Shown here piece by piece: positions 26,236 to 35,669 of a stretch of 64,000 nt of DNA (positions within the stretch are counted from its first letter, which is position 1; the number at the start of each line of letters is the position of its first letter). A model generated the notes under the pieces. It did no database searches and was not told the origin of the DNA. It saw nothing but the letters and a program-made list of their open reading frames with translations. Both the position numbers and the translations under genes were made by a program. The stretch covers positions 310,001 through 374,000 of the forward strand of contig NZ_MRTD01000005.1 of the NCBI RefSeq assembly GCF_001956295.1. The letters run 5' to 3'. Source of the stretch: Paenibacillus sp. FSL A5-0031. Its GTDB lineage: Bacteria; Bacillota; Bacilli; Paenibacillales; Paenibacillaceae.

Positions 26236-26808
26236 TTAATATTTTCTCAATAGCGCCGGAAGAACGAAAGCATTGATCGTCTCATGCAAATGCTCGCTTG
26301 TGACAGCTTCCGGGTGCTGGACCACATAGATACTCGCACTTTCTAACATACCGAGTAAGCAGGCAGCTGCGAGCTCGAAGTTCAGTTTGTTTATTTCTCC
26401 GTCATTATGACCCTGGCGGAGGACACCAGACAAGAAGACGATATAATTCTGCTTGATTACACCGATCCGCTCCAATATATCTGGCTCGATTCCGTTCGTA
26501 ATCTCGTTAGAGATAATATGAATAAGCTCACCGTATTGTAAGAACAACTCGATATGCTTGCTAACGATTTTCCGGATTTGCTTATCGGCGGTCTCGTCTT
26601 CCTGCAGCACGTCCTCGATTTTCTCCATCAGCATTTGAAGTCCGTCAGTCACGATTCTCTCGAACAGCTCCCCTTTGCCCGAGAAATGATAGTAAAGCGT
26701 GCCCTTAGCTACGTTGGCTTCTTTGGCGATATCGTCCATGCTCGTCTTGTGATAACCGAATTCGGAAAAAAGTTTGATTGCGGCATCGATAATTTTATTT
26801 CTGCTCAC
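26236..26808 (-). CDS. TetR family repressor
   Basis: A 190-residue protein. The helix-turn-helix (residues 1-46: A-I-K-L-F-S-E-F-G-Y-H-K-T-S-M-D-D-I-A, then V-A-K-G-T-L-Y-Y-H-F) is textbook TetR. The C-terminal ligand domain is unassigned. It starts at GTG 26808 and lies 60 nt downstream of the GH5 gene on the same strand, so both are probably one transcript. The perfect 14-bp palindrome at the GH5 promoter, found again at 46868, is the likely operator. The ligand may be a sugar or glycolipid product of the GH5 enzyme (inference). Confidence 0.88.
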   Translation of the reverse strand: MSRNKIIDAAIKLFSEFGYHKTSMDDIAKEANVAKGTLYYHFSGKGELFERIVTDGLQMLMEKIEDVLQEDETADKQIRKIVSKHIELFLQYGELIHIISNEITNGIEPDILERIGVIKQNYIVFLSGVLRQGHNDGEINKLNFELAAACLLGMLESASIYVVQHPEAVTSEHLHETINAFVLPALLRKY

Positions 26809-26868
26809 CTTACTATCGGTCCCTTCCTAGGTATTGATTTTCCCTAGAGTATACCATATGTCGGGGAA

Positions 26869-28362
26869 TTAACCGATTCTCAGCGTCCTTCTTCCTCCAC
26901 CTGAATGCTGCAAGCAAAGATAACCCGCTGTCGATCCTTCTAAGCCAGACCATTCATATCCACTCTCAGCGGAGGTTAGCATCAAGTCTGCGGACTGCAT
27001 GGCTTTGATATCCGGAAAATAGATTCTCGTCGGTACGTCGACGCCGGCATCCTCATCCCACTCCATCTCGAAACGGTTGTAATTGCGATCATAGGAGTAG
27101 CTTAAGATTTTCCCGGCGACGGCTGCAGGAAAGCCGCGGCACACGCCGTTAAAGGAGCTGAACTGATCCATCTCGGGGTACAAATAACACCAGTAAATAT
27201 CACCGCATAACAATCGTTCAAAGTTTTTCTGAACATCAAGACACGCTTGTTCCGCCAAATGGGATTCGCCGTAAGCTCCCCATTCCCCGATGACCATCGG
27301 CATGTTCAGCCTGTTCTGGGTTTGTGCGTGATTTTCGAAAATAAAGTCTATACGACGGCTATTAGCAACGTGCACGTAATCGGAATCTGTAACCAAATCG
27401 TAGCCATGCGGCGCATACGCTTGCTGATCATCTGGTTGGCTGTTTAGCCCGACGACTGGTTGGATCGAACTGGTCACTCCCAGATTAGAAAAGTAATTCG
27501 TTTCAAGAAACAGAATTCGGTCAGGATCGGCTTCGCGAATGGCTTGGCCTGTCTTCTGGAAAAAGGGAGAGAGCACATCCCGTTCGAAAACGACCTGCGC
27601 AGGTGCAGTCGCATGCATGACTTGGCGGTAAACATCGATAGAATCCAGCAAACTTAGTGCCTGCAGCTTCTTCTCGGGATCGAGCCATACGCTCAGTAGC
27701 TCTTCCATATTAGGGGGGAGCTGTCCCGTTAGTTTTGCTGCCTGTTCTCCGTATGCAGCAAACATGCCTTGAACCATTTCCTCGACTTTGGAGCCGATGA
27801 AGGGTTCGTTCATCATATCGTATCCGATGAGATTAGGCTCGGCGCGAAGCCTTTCGACGACGAAACGCCAAGCCGATACGTAATGATCCTGTAAGCCGAT
27901 GCCATCGGAAGCAGGGGTGTTGTTCCAGAAGTGGTCGAATGCAGTTTGAACTGCCCGGTCGAACAGATACGCATCGCTCCAGAGATCGGTTCGGGCATAC
28001 TCATGGTTGTCGATCAATGTGGCCCATGCAGGGGCGCCGTCCGCATATAGCGAGCTATACAAATCTTGGTGCATATCGAGAATGACGTAGAGGCCGTATT
28101 GATCGGCGAGCCGTATCATCTCCCGGACGTTATCTACGTATTGACCATTGAATTGTCCTGGCGACGGTTCGATTCCGTCCCAGATAATTCCCAGCCGGAT
28201 GACGTTGAATCCCCATTGCTTTAATTTTAGAAAATCCGTCTGTGTCCAATCATCGATATATCCTTTTTCTTTGTCCTTACAAACCATGCTAATGCCGTGA
28301 AGAATGACTTGGCGTCCTTGAGCATCAATGAAACGAGAGCCTTTTGTTGTCATGCTTTTCAT
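26869..28362 (-). CDS. GH5 family glycosidase (endoglycosylceramidase/cellulase-like)
   Basis: A 497-residue (beta/alpha)8 hydrolase with no signal peptide. It has R-L-G-I-I-W-D-G-I-E-P near residue 56, D-M-H-Q-D near 97, the acid/base Glu186 in M-M-N-E-P, and the nucleophile Glu360 in I-G-E-W-G. The D-M-H-Q-D-L-Y-S-S/G-A-P-A-W pattern is typical of the endoglycosylceramidase branch. A short beta-sandwich tail follows (about 425-497). It probably cleaves a beta-glucoside inside the cell. GGGAGGAATTC precedes the ATG. Expression is likely repressed by the TetR protein encoded next. Confidence 0.85.
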   Translation of the reverse strand: MKSMTTKGSRFIDAQGRQVILHGISMVCKDKEKGYIDDWTQTDFLKLKQWGFNVIRLGIIWDGIEPSPGQFNGQYVDNVREMIRLADQYGLYVILDMHQDLYSSLYADGAPAWATLIDNHEYARTDLWSDAYLFDRAVQTAFDHFWNNTPASDGIGLQDHYVSAWRFVVERLRAEPNLIGYDMMNEPFIGSKVEEMVQGMFAAYGEQAAKLTGQLPPNMEELLSVWLDPEKKLQALSLLDSIDVYRQVMHATAPAQVVFERDVLSPFFQKTGQAIREADPDRILFLETNYFSNLGVTSSIQPVVGLNSQPDDQQAYAPHGYDLVTDSDYVHVANSRRIDFIFENHAQTQNRLNMPMVIGEWGAYGESHLAEQACLDVQKNFERLLCGDIYWCYLYPEMDQFSSFNGVCRGFPAAVAGKILSYSYDRNYNRFEMEWDEDAGVDVPTRIYFPDIKAMQSADLMLTSAESGYEWSGLEGSTAGYLCLQHSGGGRRTLRIG

Positions 28363-28389
28363 ATGAATTCCTCCCTTATTTAAAATTGT

Positions 28390-28436
28390 ACTGACTAGTC
28401 AGTTTAATCTTAAAGGGTGGATACCGGGAATGTCAA
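28390..28436 (-). promoter_or_regulatory. GH5-tetR promoter and TetR operator
   Basis: On the minus strand, TTGACA (28436-28431), an 18-nt spacer and TAAGAT (28412-28407) lead into the perfect palindrome ACTGACTAGTCAGT (28403-28390), which covers the expected transcription start. The same 14 bases occur at 46868-46881. Confidence 0.78.
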
Positions 28437-28489
28437 TCTGAAATTGAAAGAAAGGTTATTCGTTATGGCTCGGCTTGGCGTTAATCGGC

Positions 28490-30409
28490 CTATTGAAGTT
28501 CTACTGATGAGAACGGCTCCTCGTTAGCCGGAATGATCGTATAGCTGTCCTTGTCTAGATCAATCTCGACGATTGTACCGTCTGCGTACGTGCTGCGTTG
28601 TTTGCGCCAATTGCTTCCTTCAATAAATTCGTGACTCATCATCTCAAGAACCCCTACTAGCTGATGAAGCCGAGCTAGCGTCTGGACGATCGGAATCTCT
28701 TTGTCTGAAGGCTGGATCGACAGATAAGGGACGCCGGCATTCAACAAACCATGAAGTGATCCGAGATCGGTTTCTGGGATTCCCCAGTCTCCTCTATTCA
28801 AAGACCAAGGCACAATGATCGCATCATGATAGACAAGGGAAAATAAAGGGGTTGAAACGCCAATGCTTCTACCGCCTCCAGGGTCCGGATCAAGCGCATA
28901 GGGAGCATGATGGACGAGATCCAGCGCAGGTAATGCCCAATCTGCGGGCTCCTCCGAACTGACCAGCATCCCTCTAGAGCGGATTTCCTCAAAACAGGAA
29001 GCACGGTAAGCCAAGCATTCTGTTCTGGTCATCCGATGCCCCGGATCATAGCATTCATCCCCAGGCACTACGGCGAAAACATCAATGTAAACGCCATCCG
29101 GGTGGATACCGTTTTCTTGCAGCAGATCGTGATTGCGCTCAACATAGCCTTTGGACAAACTTGTACAAAGCCAGCTATGGGCGCCTCCTGCCCAGTAGTC
29201 GGAAAATTCCTGCTTTCCATTCCTATCCTTAATCGTCAGATTAGGGTCGTAGGAAGCGGCATCATGATAGAAGTCGCGGTAATTGTCGTGCAGCGCAAGT
29301 AGAATCTGTTCCGCCCGGCAAACCTCTTGAAGCTTTCGGAATCCTGCCCATCCGCCACCTTTAGGGGTTGGCGGGAGGACGTCAGGATGAAGATTGTCGT
29401 AGCCATTATGCCCCCACCCATCCACGTGGACATAGAGCTTGCCGGCATATTTTTGTTTGAGCGCTGTGAGCTGTCGGGCCCGCTCTTCGAAGGATACGGC
29501 ATAGTCGTTCAGCTCGGGATTTTCCTTATCAAAATAATAAGAGTTCGGTGCAATGCGAGTATGCACGCTTGTGTGTACGACGGCCGAGCCAATTAATGCA
29601 GATAGTTGTGGATTCTGCACTTGCTTCTCTGTCAATGTGCGTAATTTTCCTAGGCTGCGTACATACTGGCGATACATCTTAGCCATAACGACATAGCTCA
29701 TATCTTTCGCGAAGCGGATGCGCAGTCTCCGCGCAGCGCTGAACCGCTCAAGCGAATGAATCCATACGACTTCGGCATGCGTGTGCACAAGTGGAATATG
29801 CTCTATGGACAATCGGGCGTCTGCCGGCGTTTCGATGATGGATAGATAGCCATTCCCATCTTTAACCTGCCCCCACCACGGCATATAGGCATCCCTGCTG
29901 AACATCATTCCTTGATGATATCTACGGATAGGCTGCGGCCAATTTCCCGGAATTAAGTAGCCTTGCATGGCTGGCACGGCCGTATAATCACTCTCGCGGG
30001 CACTGGCGTAATGGAAAGTACCAGGCCATACGACTTCGCATACGTCTTTACCTTCGCTAACTTCAAGCACTTCAAACACGAGTTCGCCGTGATGTGTGTT
30101 CATCAGAACGGTAACAACCGTTTGAATCCCGCTGGCAATTCCGTCTTCGAAAGAATGATTAAGCTGGATGCGGACGCCTTGGAAGTAGCCTGACACGATC
30201 GGTGAGAAACTTTTGTTCTCAGCCTGACTAAGAGGGATTTGAACTCGATCAGTATCCTCGAATCCTAATGCCATACTCGCGGCCTCGGGAACGGTTTCCC
30301 ACGTGGTTTCTCCTGTATCCACGCGCAGACTTAGACTTCTCTTGTCTAGCGAAACCTTCATGCCATTGTTTTCCATCATGAATAACTGCTCCGTATTTTG
30401 GATGGTCAT
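28490..30409 (-). CDS. GH101/DUF5696-like glycoside hydrolase
   Basis: A 639-residue protein without a signal peptide. An N-terminal beta-sandwich (about 1-270) is followed by a TIM-barrel region. D-G-W-G-H-N-G-Y-D-N-L-H-P-D near residue 335 recalls the GH101-type G-x-x-x-x-G-H-D segment. Asp443 (Y-I-D-V-F) and Glu486/487 (S-S-E-E-P-A-D-W) are the nucleophile and acid/base candidates. The call to the GH101/GH129/DUF5696 group is from motif reading and is not exact. It could act on alpha-linked GalNAc or galactose. It is divergent from a GH36-like operon, and AAAGGAAC precedes the ATG. A weak promoter (TTGATT, 16 nt, GATTAA; 30473-30446) is visible. Confidence 0.62.
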   Translation of the reverse strand: MTIQNTEQLFMMENNGMKVSLDKRSLSLRVDTGETTWETVPEAASMALGFEDTDRVQIPLSQAENKSFSPIVSGYFQGVRIQLNHSFEDGIASGIQTVVTVLMNTHHGELVFEVLEVSEGKDVCEVVWPGTFHYASARESDYTAVPAMQGYLIPGNWPQPIRRYHQGMMFSRDAYMPWWGQVKDGNGYLSIIETPADARLSIEHIPLVHTHAEVVWIHSLERFSAARRLRIRFAKDMSYVVMAKMYRQYVRSLGKLRTLTEKQVQNPQLSALIGSAVVHTSVHTRIAPNSYYFDKENPELNDYAVSFEERARQLTALKQKYAGKLYVHVDGWGHNGYDNLHPDVLPPTPKGGGWAGFRKLQEVCRAEQILLALHDNYRDFYHDAASYDPNLTIKDRNGKQEFSDYWAGGAHSWLCTSLSKGYVERNHDLLQENGIHPDGVYIDVFAVVPGDECYDPGHRMTRTECLAYRASCFEEIRSRGMLVSSEEPADWALPALDLVHHAPYALDPDPGGGRSIGVSTPLFSLVYHDAIIVPWSLNRGDWGIPETDLGSLHGLLNAGVPYLSIQPSDKEIPIVQTLARLHQLVGVLEMMSHEFIEGSNWRKQRSTYADGTIVEIDLDKDSYTIIPANEEPFSSVELQ

Positions 30410-30671
30410 ATCACTGTTCCTTTCTAAAATAGATGGTGATGTCCCTTAATCTATCACTTAAAGGGGGAATCAACTATATCGCTTTATTAAGATCATTACG
30501 AAAAAATGGTGCTACAGGGTTGTTCGGTTAAAAATTTGAAAGGAATATGAATAATTGAATATCGTGCTTATGCATTTTCGAGTGCCAGATTAAATTATGA
30601 ATGTTGTGTCTGAATATGCTCTTGATTAGCATGACAGTATGGGGAAATCAATCGTATATGGAGGTCGTTGG

Positions 30672-32810
30672 ATGAGCTTGATATCAGGCAAGGAACCCCC
30701 CGTTGCACATGCATCGCAAAGTTGGGATGCCAGCACTCGGTCACTGAATTACGATTATAACGGTAGTCGCTTACTGTCGATGAGCATTCCAGAAGGGGTA
30801 AAGCCGTATTATCGGGAAGTATCGAACGGCAATATCCAAAGCAGCCCATTGGTCCAGCAGCTCTACTTGGGATTGGATAAGCCAGCTGCGATCAAAGTCA
30901 TCGTTTATTTGAGTAAAGAAGCGATAAACATGAGGCCGAATCGTGCTATGAGAGGGCAAGCCATACTTGGACAGGTTGGCAAGCCGCTGCTCTTTGGGGT
31001 TAACGGCTTGTATGATGTTCTACAGGATTTGTTGATCGATTGGCACGGAGCAGGATGGCAGTGGACAAAATCGCGCTTAGAGCTGAACGAAGATGGGAAC
31101 TGGCAAGCTGAACTCGAAATAGAAGGGGGCTTAAGGCCTTGGATCGTCAACTTACGAATGCACTATTATCGGATGCATCTTCATTACGAGTACCATAAGC
31201 CTTGGCAATGGCGTCCGCAATTGCAGCCGATTACCGGCTGGAGTTCATGGGAGGCATTCGCACAACAGGTAACCGGGGAAGATATTGAACATACGGCTTC
31301 ATTTTTGGAAACGCATTTCAAGCCCTATGGTCTGACTCACATGCAGATTGATGACGGGTTTCAGCGTGAGGCAATTCCGCCAGAGAGAGAGGGCATCGTT
31401 GCTGATGCCTGGCTACAGACGAACGAGCGCTTTCCTGACGGACATGATGGTATAATTTCCAGCATCGTGGGGAGAGATTTTCAGGCGGGCATATGGACGA
31501 GCGCGATGGTCACGAATCCTGAGTTCGTCGCTGCGCATCGCGACCGTTTCGAGCGGGATATCAACGGCGATCCGCTATATGGACAATGGATTGAATACGT
31601 AATCAAGGCAGTGCCAGAAACGCTTGCAGAGCAGGTTGCGCCACTGTACAAGGGATTGAAGGAAATAGGCTACAGCTATTTCAAAACAGATCAAATTCGT
31701 CACTATCTGTACGAAGGTTTGCACAAGGCTGTCCATGAAGGAAGTATTACGAGCGAAGAGGCATCTCGCAGCTTGCGAGCGTATCTCCAATGTGCGCGAG
31801 AGCAGCTCGGGGAGGATGCATATTTCCTCGCATGCTGGGGTGTGTTAACGGAAGCGGTTGGAATCGTCGATGCTTGTAGAATTGCAGGAGATTCCAATGC
31901 GAGCTGGACAGCGATTTGCAAGCAAATGGTAGAGACAGCAAGGTGGTATCACACCCAGCGAATTTTGTTTTTGAACGATCCTGATTACATTTGCGTGCGA
32001 ACAGAGAAAGACTGGGGGCAAACGCTTCTTTCGCTCGTCTCGCTAACAGGCGGCTTGATGATTATTAGCGATAATACAGACCTGTACGATAGCGAGAGGA
32101 TTCGCTCCATTCAGCGCTGCATCCCTTCGCTGCCGACGATGACAGGGGAAACCGGCCCATTAGATATGACTTTTCCATTGGATTTATCATTTCCGCAGCA
32201 AAATGCTAGTCAGACGAGGGAAGAGTATGCGTATGCGATATTAGGTTTGAACGACGGAATGCGGGAACCGTATGTGACGGCATCGCTCTGGGCCATTCAT
32301 TTCGACCTTCCATTTCGCCGCTGGTGCGTAGCTGGCCGATTCGCGATTGTTCCGCTAACTGAGGTTGAACTGGAGCTTGAAGCATTGGCATTGGATCCGA
32401 GTGACGCATATCATGCATTTGATTTCTGGAAGCAAAGCTATATGGGCAAGTTTTCTATAGCGATCGCATTAGAGCCATTAGAGCTTGGGGCTTGCCAAAT
32501 TGTCGGGTTAAGTAAAGCCGAAAACCGACCACAATTAATCGGTTCTTCCCGCCACGTTAGCATGGATGCGGTTAGCGTGCTCGACGAATGCTGGGACAAT
32601 AACCGCTTGCAGCTCGAGCTGTGCGGAGCGAGAGGCATGACAGAGCTCTACTGGATAAAGGTACCGGCTTCGTACACGCTTGAGGAGCATTCCGGGATCG
32701 GACTCGCGATTACGATCGAAGACAGCGCTTGCGAAGAAGGTTGGTTGTTGACATTGTGCATCCGTTTCGAGGCAGAGCGTGGAAAAGTTTTTCTTAGCTT
32801 CAAAACATGA
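30672..32810 (+). CDS. GH36/clan GH-D alpha-galactosidase-like enzyme
   Basis: A 712-residue protein. ATG 30672 has GGAGGT 6 nt upstream; the frame opens earlier without support. An N-terminal beta-sandwich (1-180) precedes the barrel, which shows G-W-S-S-W-E (about 190), M-Q-I-D-D-G-F-Q (about 224), the nucleophile segment Y-F-K-T-D-Q (Asp near 340) and an acid/base candidate in R-I-A-G-D-S-N. These are clan GH-D features (alpha-galactosidase, alpha-N-acetylgalactosaminidase, raffinose-synthase-like). It lacks a signal peptide. It leads an operon with a transporter and two phosphoesterases, so the substrate may be a phosphorylated alpha-galactoside (inference). Confidence 0.78.
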   Translation: MSLISGKEPPVAHASQSWDASTRSLNYDYNGSRLLSMSIPEGVKPYYREVSNGNIQSSPLVQQLYLGLDKPAAIKVIVYLSKEAINMRPNRAMRGQAILGQVGKPLLFGVNGLYDVLQDLLIDWHGAGWQWTKSRLELNEDGNWQAELEIEGGLRPWIVNLRMHYYRMHLHYEYHKPWQWRPQLQPITGWSSWEAFAQQVTGEDIEHTASFLETHFKPYGLTHMQIDDGFQREAIPPEREGIVADAWLQTNERFPDGHDGIISSIVGRDFQAGIWTSAMVTNPEFVAAHRDRFERDINGDPLYGQWIEYVIKAVPETLAEQVAPLYKGLKEIGYSYFKTDQIRHYLYEGLHKAVHEGSITSEEASRSLRAYLQCAREQLGEDAYFLACWGVLTEAVGIVDACRIAGDSNASWTAICKQMVETARWYHTQRILFLNDPDYICVRTEKDWGQTLLSLVSLTGGLMIISDNTDLYDSERIRSIQRCIPSLPTMTGETGPLDMTFPLDLSFPQQNASQTREEYAYAILGLNDGMREPYVTASLWAIHFDLPFRRWCVAGRFAIVPLTEVELELEALALDPSDAYHAFDFWKQSYMGKFSIAIALEPLELGACQIVGLSKAENRPQLIGSSRHVSMDAVSVLDECWDNNRLQLELCGARGMTELYWIKVPASYTLEEHSGIGLAITIEDSACEEGWLLTLCIRFEAERGKVFLSFKT

Positions 32811-32867
32811 TGCGGATTAGACCATCGCTGTCTTGCTAAGGCAATCAATTGCAAAGAAGGTTTGGGT

Positions 32868-33722
32868 ATGTTGTGGATCGCTGTATCGTTGGTTCTCGTT
32901 TCAGGCACAATGAATGCTCTATGGAATCTATTCACTAAGAAAAGTAAGCATAAGCAAGCCTATCTCTCCCTCATTGTCATTGCGGCGAACGTGCTGCTTA
33001 TTCCCTTATTACTGACACAATTGGTGAGCAGGAGCTATCCGCCGAAGGTTTATGTTCTATTGTTGATGTCCATGACAGCACAAGCGACCTATGCATGGAT
33101 GTTATCCAAAGTGTACGCGTTAGGTGATTTGTCGCAGGTTTATCCGATTCAGCGTGGTACGGGAGTGCTGCTTATTCCTTTGATTAGCGTCATATTTATG
33201 GGCGAGCAATTATCTTTATGGGGATGGATTGGAGTCAGTATTATATTTATCGGCATATTGGGACTAAGTGAATGGAAGAGGGTCCCCTCAGCAGGTCATG
33301 CTTTCCAGATGAAGCCTATATTGACCGCTGTGGGAGTAGGGTTATGTATTACTTCTTATGTGCTCATTGATAAAATGACTTTGCAATACGTATCTCCTTT
33401 GATTCTGATTTCGGTTTCCAACTTTGGGTTCATGCTAGGAAATAGTCGAACGATGCTGAACGTACAAGTGCTAACCGGCGAATGGCGAAGAAATAAACGA
33501 ATGATTCTGCTCGGATCCATCCTGATGCCAGGTTCTTATTTCTTGTTCCTCGTTGCGATGGAATTAGCACCGGTGTCCCACCTGGCTCCGATTAGGGAGG
33601 TGGGTACGGTGATGGCTACTTTGCTGGGAATATGGATATTAAAAGAAAAAAGCGGGTTCAGAAGACTTGTGACAGCTTCCGCGATAACAGCCGGTATTAT
33701 TGTAGTTGGAATGAGCGGATAA
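32868..33722 (+). CDS. DMT/EamA family transporter
   Basis: A 284-residue membrane protein with about ten hydrophobic segments arranged as two EamA repeats (about 1-138 and 148-284). G-E-Q-L-S-L-W-G-W-I-G-V in the first repeat and the matching G-I-W-I-L-K-E-K in the second are typical. ATG 32868 follows AGAAGG. It probably carries a sugar, nucleotide or metabolite across the membrane. Its place between a GH36-like gene and phosphodiesterase genes suggests the same catabolic route. Direction of transport cannot be read from sequence. Confidence 0.82.
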   Translation: MLWIAVSLVLVSGTMNALWNLFTKKSKHKQAYLSLIVIAANVLLIPLLLTQLVSRSYPPKVYVLLLMSMTAQATYAWMLSKVYALGDLSQVYPIQRGTGVLLIPLISVIFMGEQLSLWGWIGVSIIFIGILGLSEWKRVPSAGHAFQMKPILTAVGVGLCITSYVLIDKMTLQYVSPLILISVSNFGFMLGNSRTMLNVQVLTGEWRRNKRMILLGSILMPGSYFLFLVAMELAPVSHLAPIREVGTVMATLLGIWILKEKSGFRRLVTASAITAGIIVVGMSG

Positions 33723-33743
33723 CAAATAAAGGAGATGATTAAC

Positions 33744-34574
33744 GTGAAGGAATTAACGAAGAGAGTAATTGTTATCGGCTTGGATGGCGCCGGAAATATG
33801 ATCGATCAAGCACGTACTCCGAATATCGATCAAGCATTGGACGGCGGATTTATTACTTACGCTGCCCAGACAGTGATTCCGACCATTAGCGGGGAGTGTT
33901 GGGGATCTATGTTTCATGGGGTAAAGCCAGAGCTGCATGGCCTGACGAACGAAAGAGCCGAGAAGAGCAAGTATCCAGCCGATTCGCCTTATCCTTCTTT
34001 TATGAGACTCGTCAAGGAAGCCGATCCGTCTGCTGTAATCGCCTCGTTCAGCGCATGGAAGCCGATTAATGACGGAATTATTGAAGAGGGGGTTGCGACG
34101 TATATTGCAAACGTCCATGCCGATAAGCATCTGGTTCGAGAAGTTGCCGACTTTGCCGAAATGCATTCGGACTTCAAGGTCATGTTCATCCAATTCGACG
34201 GAATTGATGGGGCGGGACATAACTTCGGTTATGGGTCGCCGCTATACTTGGAAGTCATTGAAGAGACGGACGAATTGGTGGGCAACATTCTTGATCTTCT
34301 TCGGAATAAGGACTTGTTGGAGGAAAGCCTAATTATATTTCTCGCGGATCATGGCGGGGGCGGCGAGGATCCGATGAATCACGGCAGCGATCATCCGAAG
34401 GATGTGACAATTTTCTGGGGCTGCGCAGGCCCGAACGTATCCACCCCTACCGAGGCGAGGCCGATTCGCATAGAAGATACTGCTGCTGTCGTCGCTGAAG
34501 CACTCGGTTTAGAGGCACCGAACACCTGGTCAGGCCAAGTTCCCGCAGGCTTGTTCAAGGAGGCAGTCGAGTGA
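33744..34574 (+). CDS. Type I phosphodiesterase / alkaline-phosphatase superfamily enzyme
   Basis: A 276-residue protein. GTG 33744 lies 9 nt after AAAGGAG; ATG 33735 would touch that site. The order of elements is that of the alkaline phosphatase superfamily. V-I-G-L-D-G-A-G supplies metal ligands, P-T-I-S-G-E-C-W-G near residue 47 is the nucleophile loop, D-G-I-D-G-A-G-H is next, and F-L-A-D-H-G-G-G with H-G-S-D-H-P gives the second metal site. Such enzymes split phosphodiesters, phosphonates or nucleotide pyrophosphates. It overlaps the next gene by 4 nt. Small size suggests a minimal single-domain form. Confidence 0.8.
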   Translation: MKELTKRVIVIGLDGAGNMIDQARTPNIDQALDGGFITYAAQTVIPTISGECWGSMFHGVKPELHGLTNERAEKSKYPADSPYPSFMRLVKEADPSAVIASFSAWKPINDGIIEEGVATYIANVHADKHLVREVADFAEMHSDFKVMFIQFDGIDGAGHNFGYGSPLYLEVIEETDELVGNILDLLRNKDLLEESLIIFLADHGGGGEDPMNHGSDHPKDVTIFWGCAGPNVSTPTEARPIRIEDTAAVVAEALGLEAPNTWSGQVPAGLFKEAVE

Positions 34575-35587
34575 ACCGCCTTAATCAGGACAGAGAAATG
34601 CCAGAGTATTTCCGTTTCGAGCTTTCGGCAGTCGCCCAAAAAGCAACGAAAGATCAGGGAGATGCGATCGTACGATTGCTCTTCTATACGGATCCGCATC
34701 ATATGCCGGGAGGCAATCAGCTTCAAGCGGCCACGGCCATCAGGCGATTGGCGCAATTGCTTCCACTTGATGCGATCGTGTGCGGCGGAGATTTCAGCGA
34801 GAACGGCCCGAAAGAGGAGGTCTTGCAATCGCAAAGAGAAATTCTTAATGCGCTTCAAGTACCGAAGTGTCCCATGTTCCCGGTGAAAGGCAACCATGAC
34901 GATAATTCCATACATGACTTCTATCGAAAAACCGGAAGCGCAGGGCATGTGATCTTTCCGATTGAATCTTACGAGAATTGGCTTAAACCGTTGGAAGGCA
35001 CGGTAACATTCGATAAAGGAAATGAATGCGGTCTTTATTACTACTATGATATCCCGGACAAAAAGACGCGGATCGCAATGTTGAACAGCATCGATATTCT
35101 CTACAAAATAAAAGCGGACGGGATGCTGCAGCAAAACGGGCAATGGGAATACGCCTTCTCGGACAGGCAGGTCGATTGGTTCGAACATAAGGTGTTCGAT
35201 TTCACCGGTGTACCGGAAAGCGAAAACTGGAAAGTTGTCATATTCTCGCATCTGCCTATTATTCAACGTGGGGTTAAAGGGTACGTCGACGGAGAGGTTG
35301 AGAACGGTGAGAAGATTTGGAAAATCATTAAAACAAACCGTAAGCACGTCGTCGCTTGCCTGTTCGGACACGTTCATATTGATCAGGTGCTGTACCATGA
35401 CGGTATTCCGATGATATCTACTCTTAATGCGGTCAGCTACAAAAATTATGACGAAAGCCCCGAAAGGACGGTCGGTACGGTGACTGAGACGGCGTTCGAT
35501 CTCATCAGCATTGATTACGCGAAGGGAGAATTGCGCCTTATCCGGTTCGGAGCGGGAGTAGACAGGATCATAAAATTCGAGACATAA
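34571..35587 (+). CDS. Calcineurin-like metallophosphoesterase
   Basis: A 338-residue cytoplasmic protein with the five metal motifs: Y-T-D-P-H-H (about 40), G-G-D-F-S-E-N (about 75), G-N-H-D-D (about 110), S-H-L-P (about 225) and G-H-V-H-I-D (about 264). GTG 34571 overlaps the stop codon of the phosphodiesterase gene, so the two enzymes are coupled. The pair could clear a phosphodiester and then a phosphomonoester from an imported compound. Confidence 0.85.
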   Translation: MNRLNQDREMPEYFRFELSAVAQKATKDQGDAIVRLLFYTDPHHMPGGNQLQAATAIRRLAQLLPLDAIVCGGDFSENGPKEEVLQSQREILNALQVPKCPMFPVKGNHDDNSIHDFYRKTGSAGHVIFPIESYENWLKPLEGTVTFDKGNECGLYYYYDIPDKKTRIAMLNSIDILYKIKADGMLQQNGQWEYAFSDRQVDWFEHKVFDFTGVPESENWKVVIFSHLPIIQRGVKGYVDGEVENGEKIWKIIKTNRKHVVACLFGHVHIDQVLYHDGIPMISTLNAVSYKNYDESPERTVGTVTETAFDLISIDYAKGELRLIRFGAGVDRIIKFET

Positions 35588-35612
35588 AGGCCCGGTACTG
35601 CCGGAGCGAAAC

Positions 35613-35648
35613 AGTAAGGAGGCCGTTCAAAGCAACGGCCTCCTTACT
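35613..35648. terminator. Bidirectional hairpin between convergent genes
   Basis: A perfect 15-bp stem AGTAAGGAGGCCGTT/AACGGCCTCCTTACT (35613-35627 with 35634-35648) and a 6-nt loop. It lacks a T run on either side but lies between two convergent stop codons. Confidence 0.65.
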
Positions 35649-35669
35649 AGTATCGTTTCCTGTTTATTT

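Noticed and set aside
26823..26846. CCTAGG...CCTAG repeat before tetR as a TetR autoregulatory site
   Set aside because: Arms are only 5 bp, unlike the 14-bp operator found at the two promoters, and tetR is probably read from the GH5 promoter.
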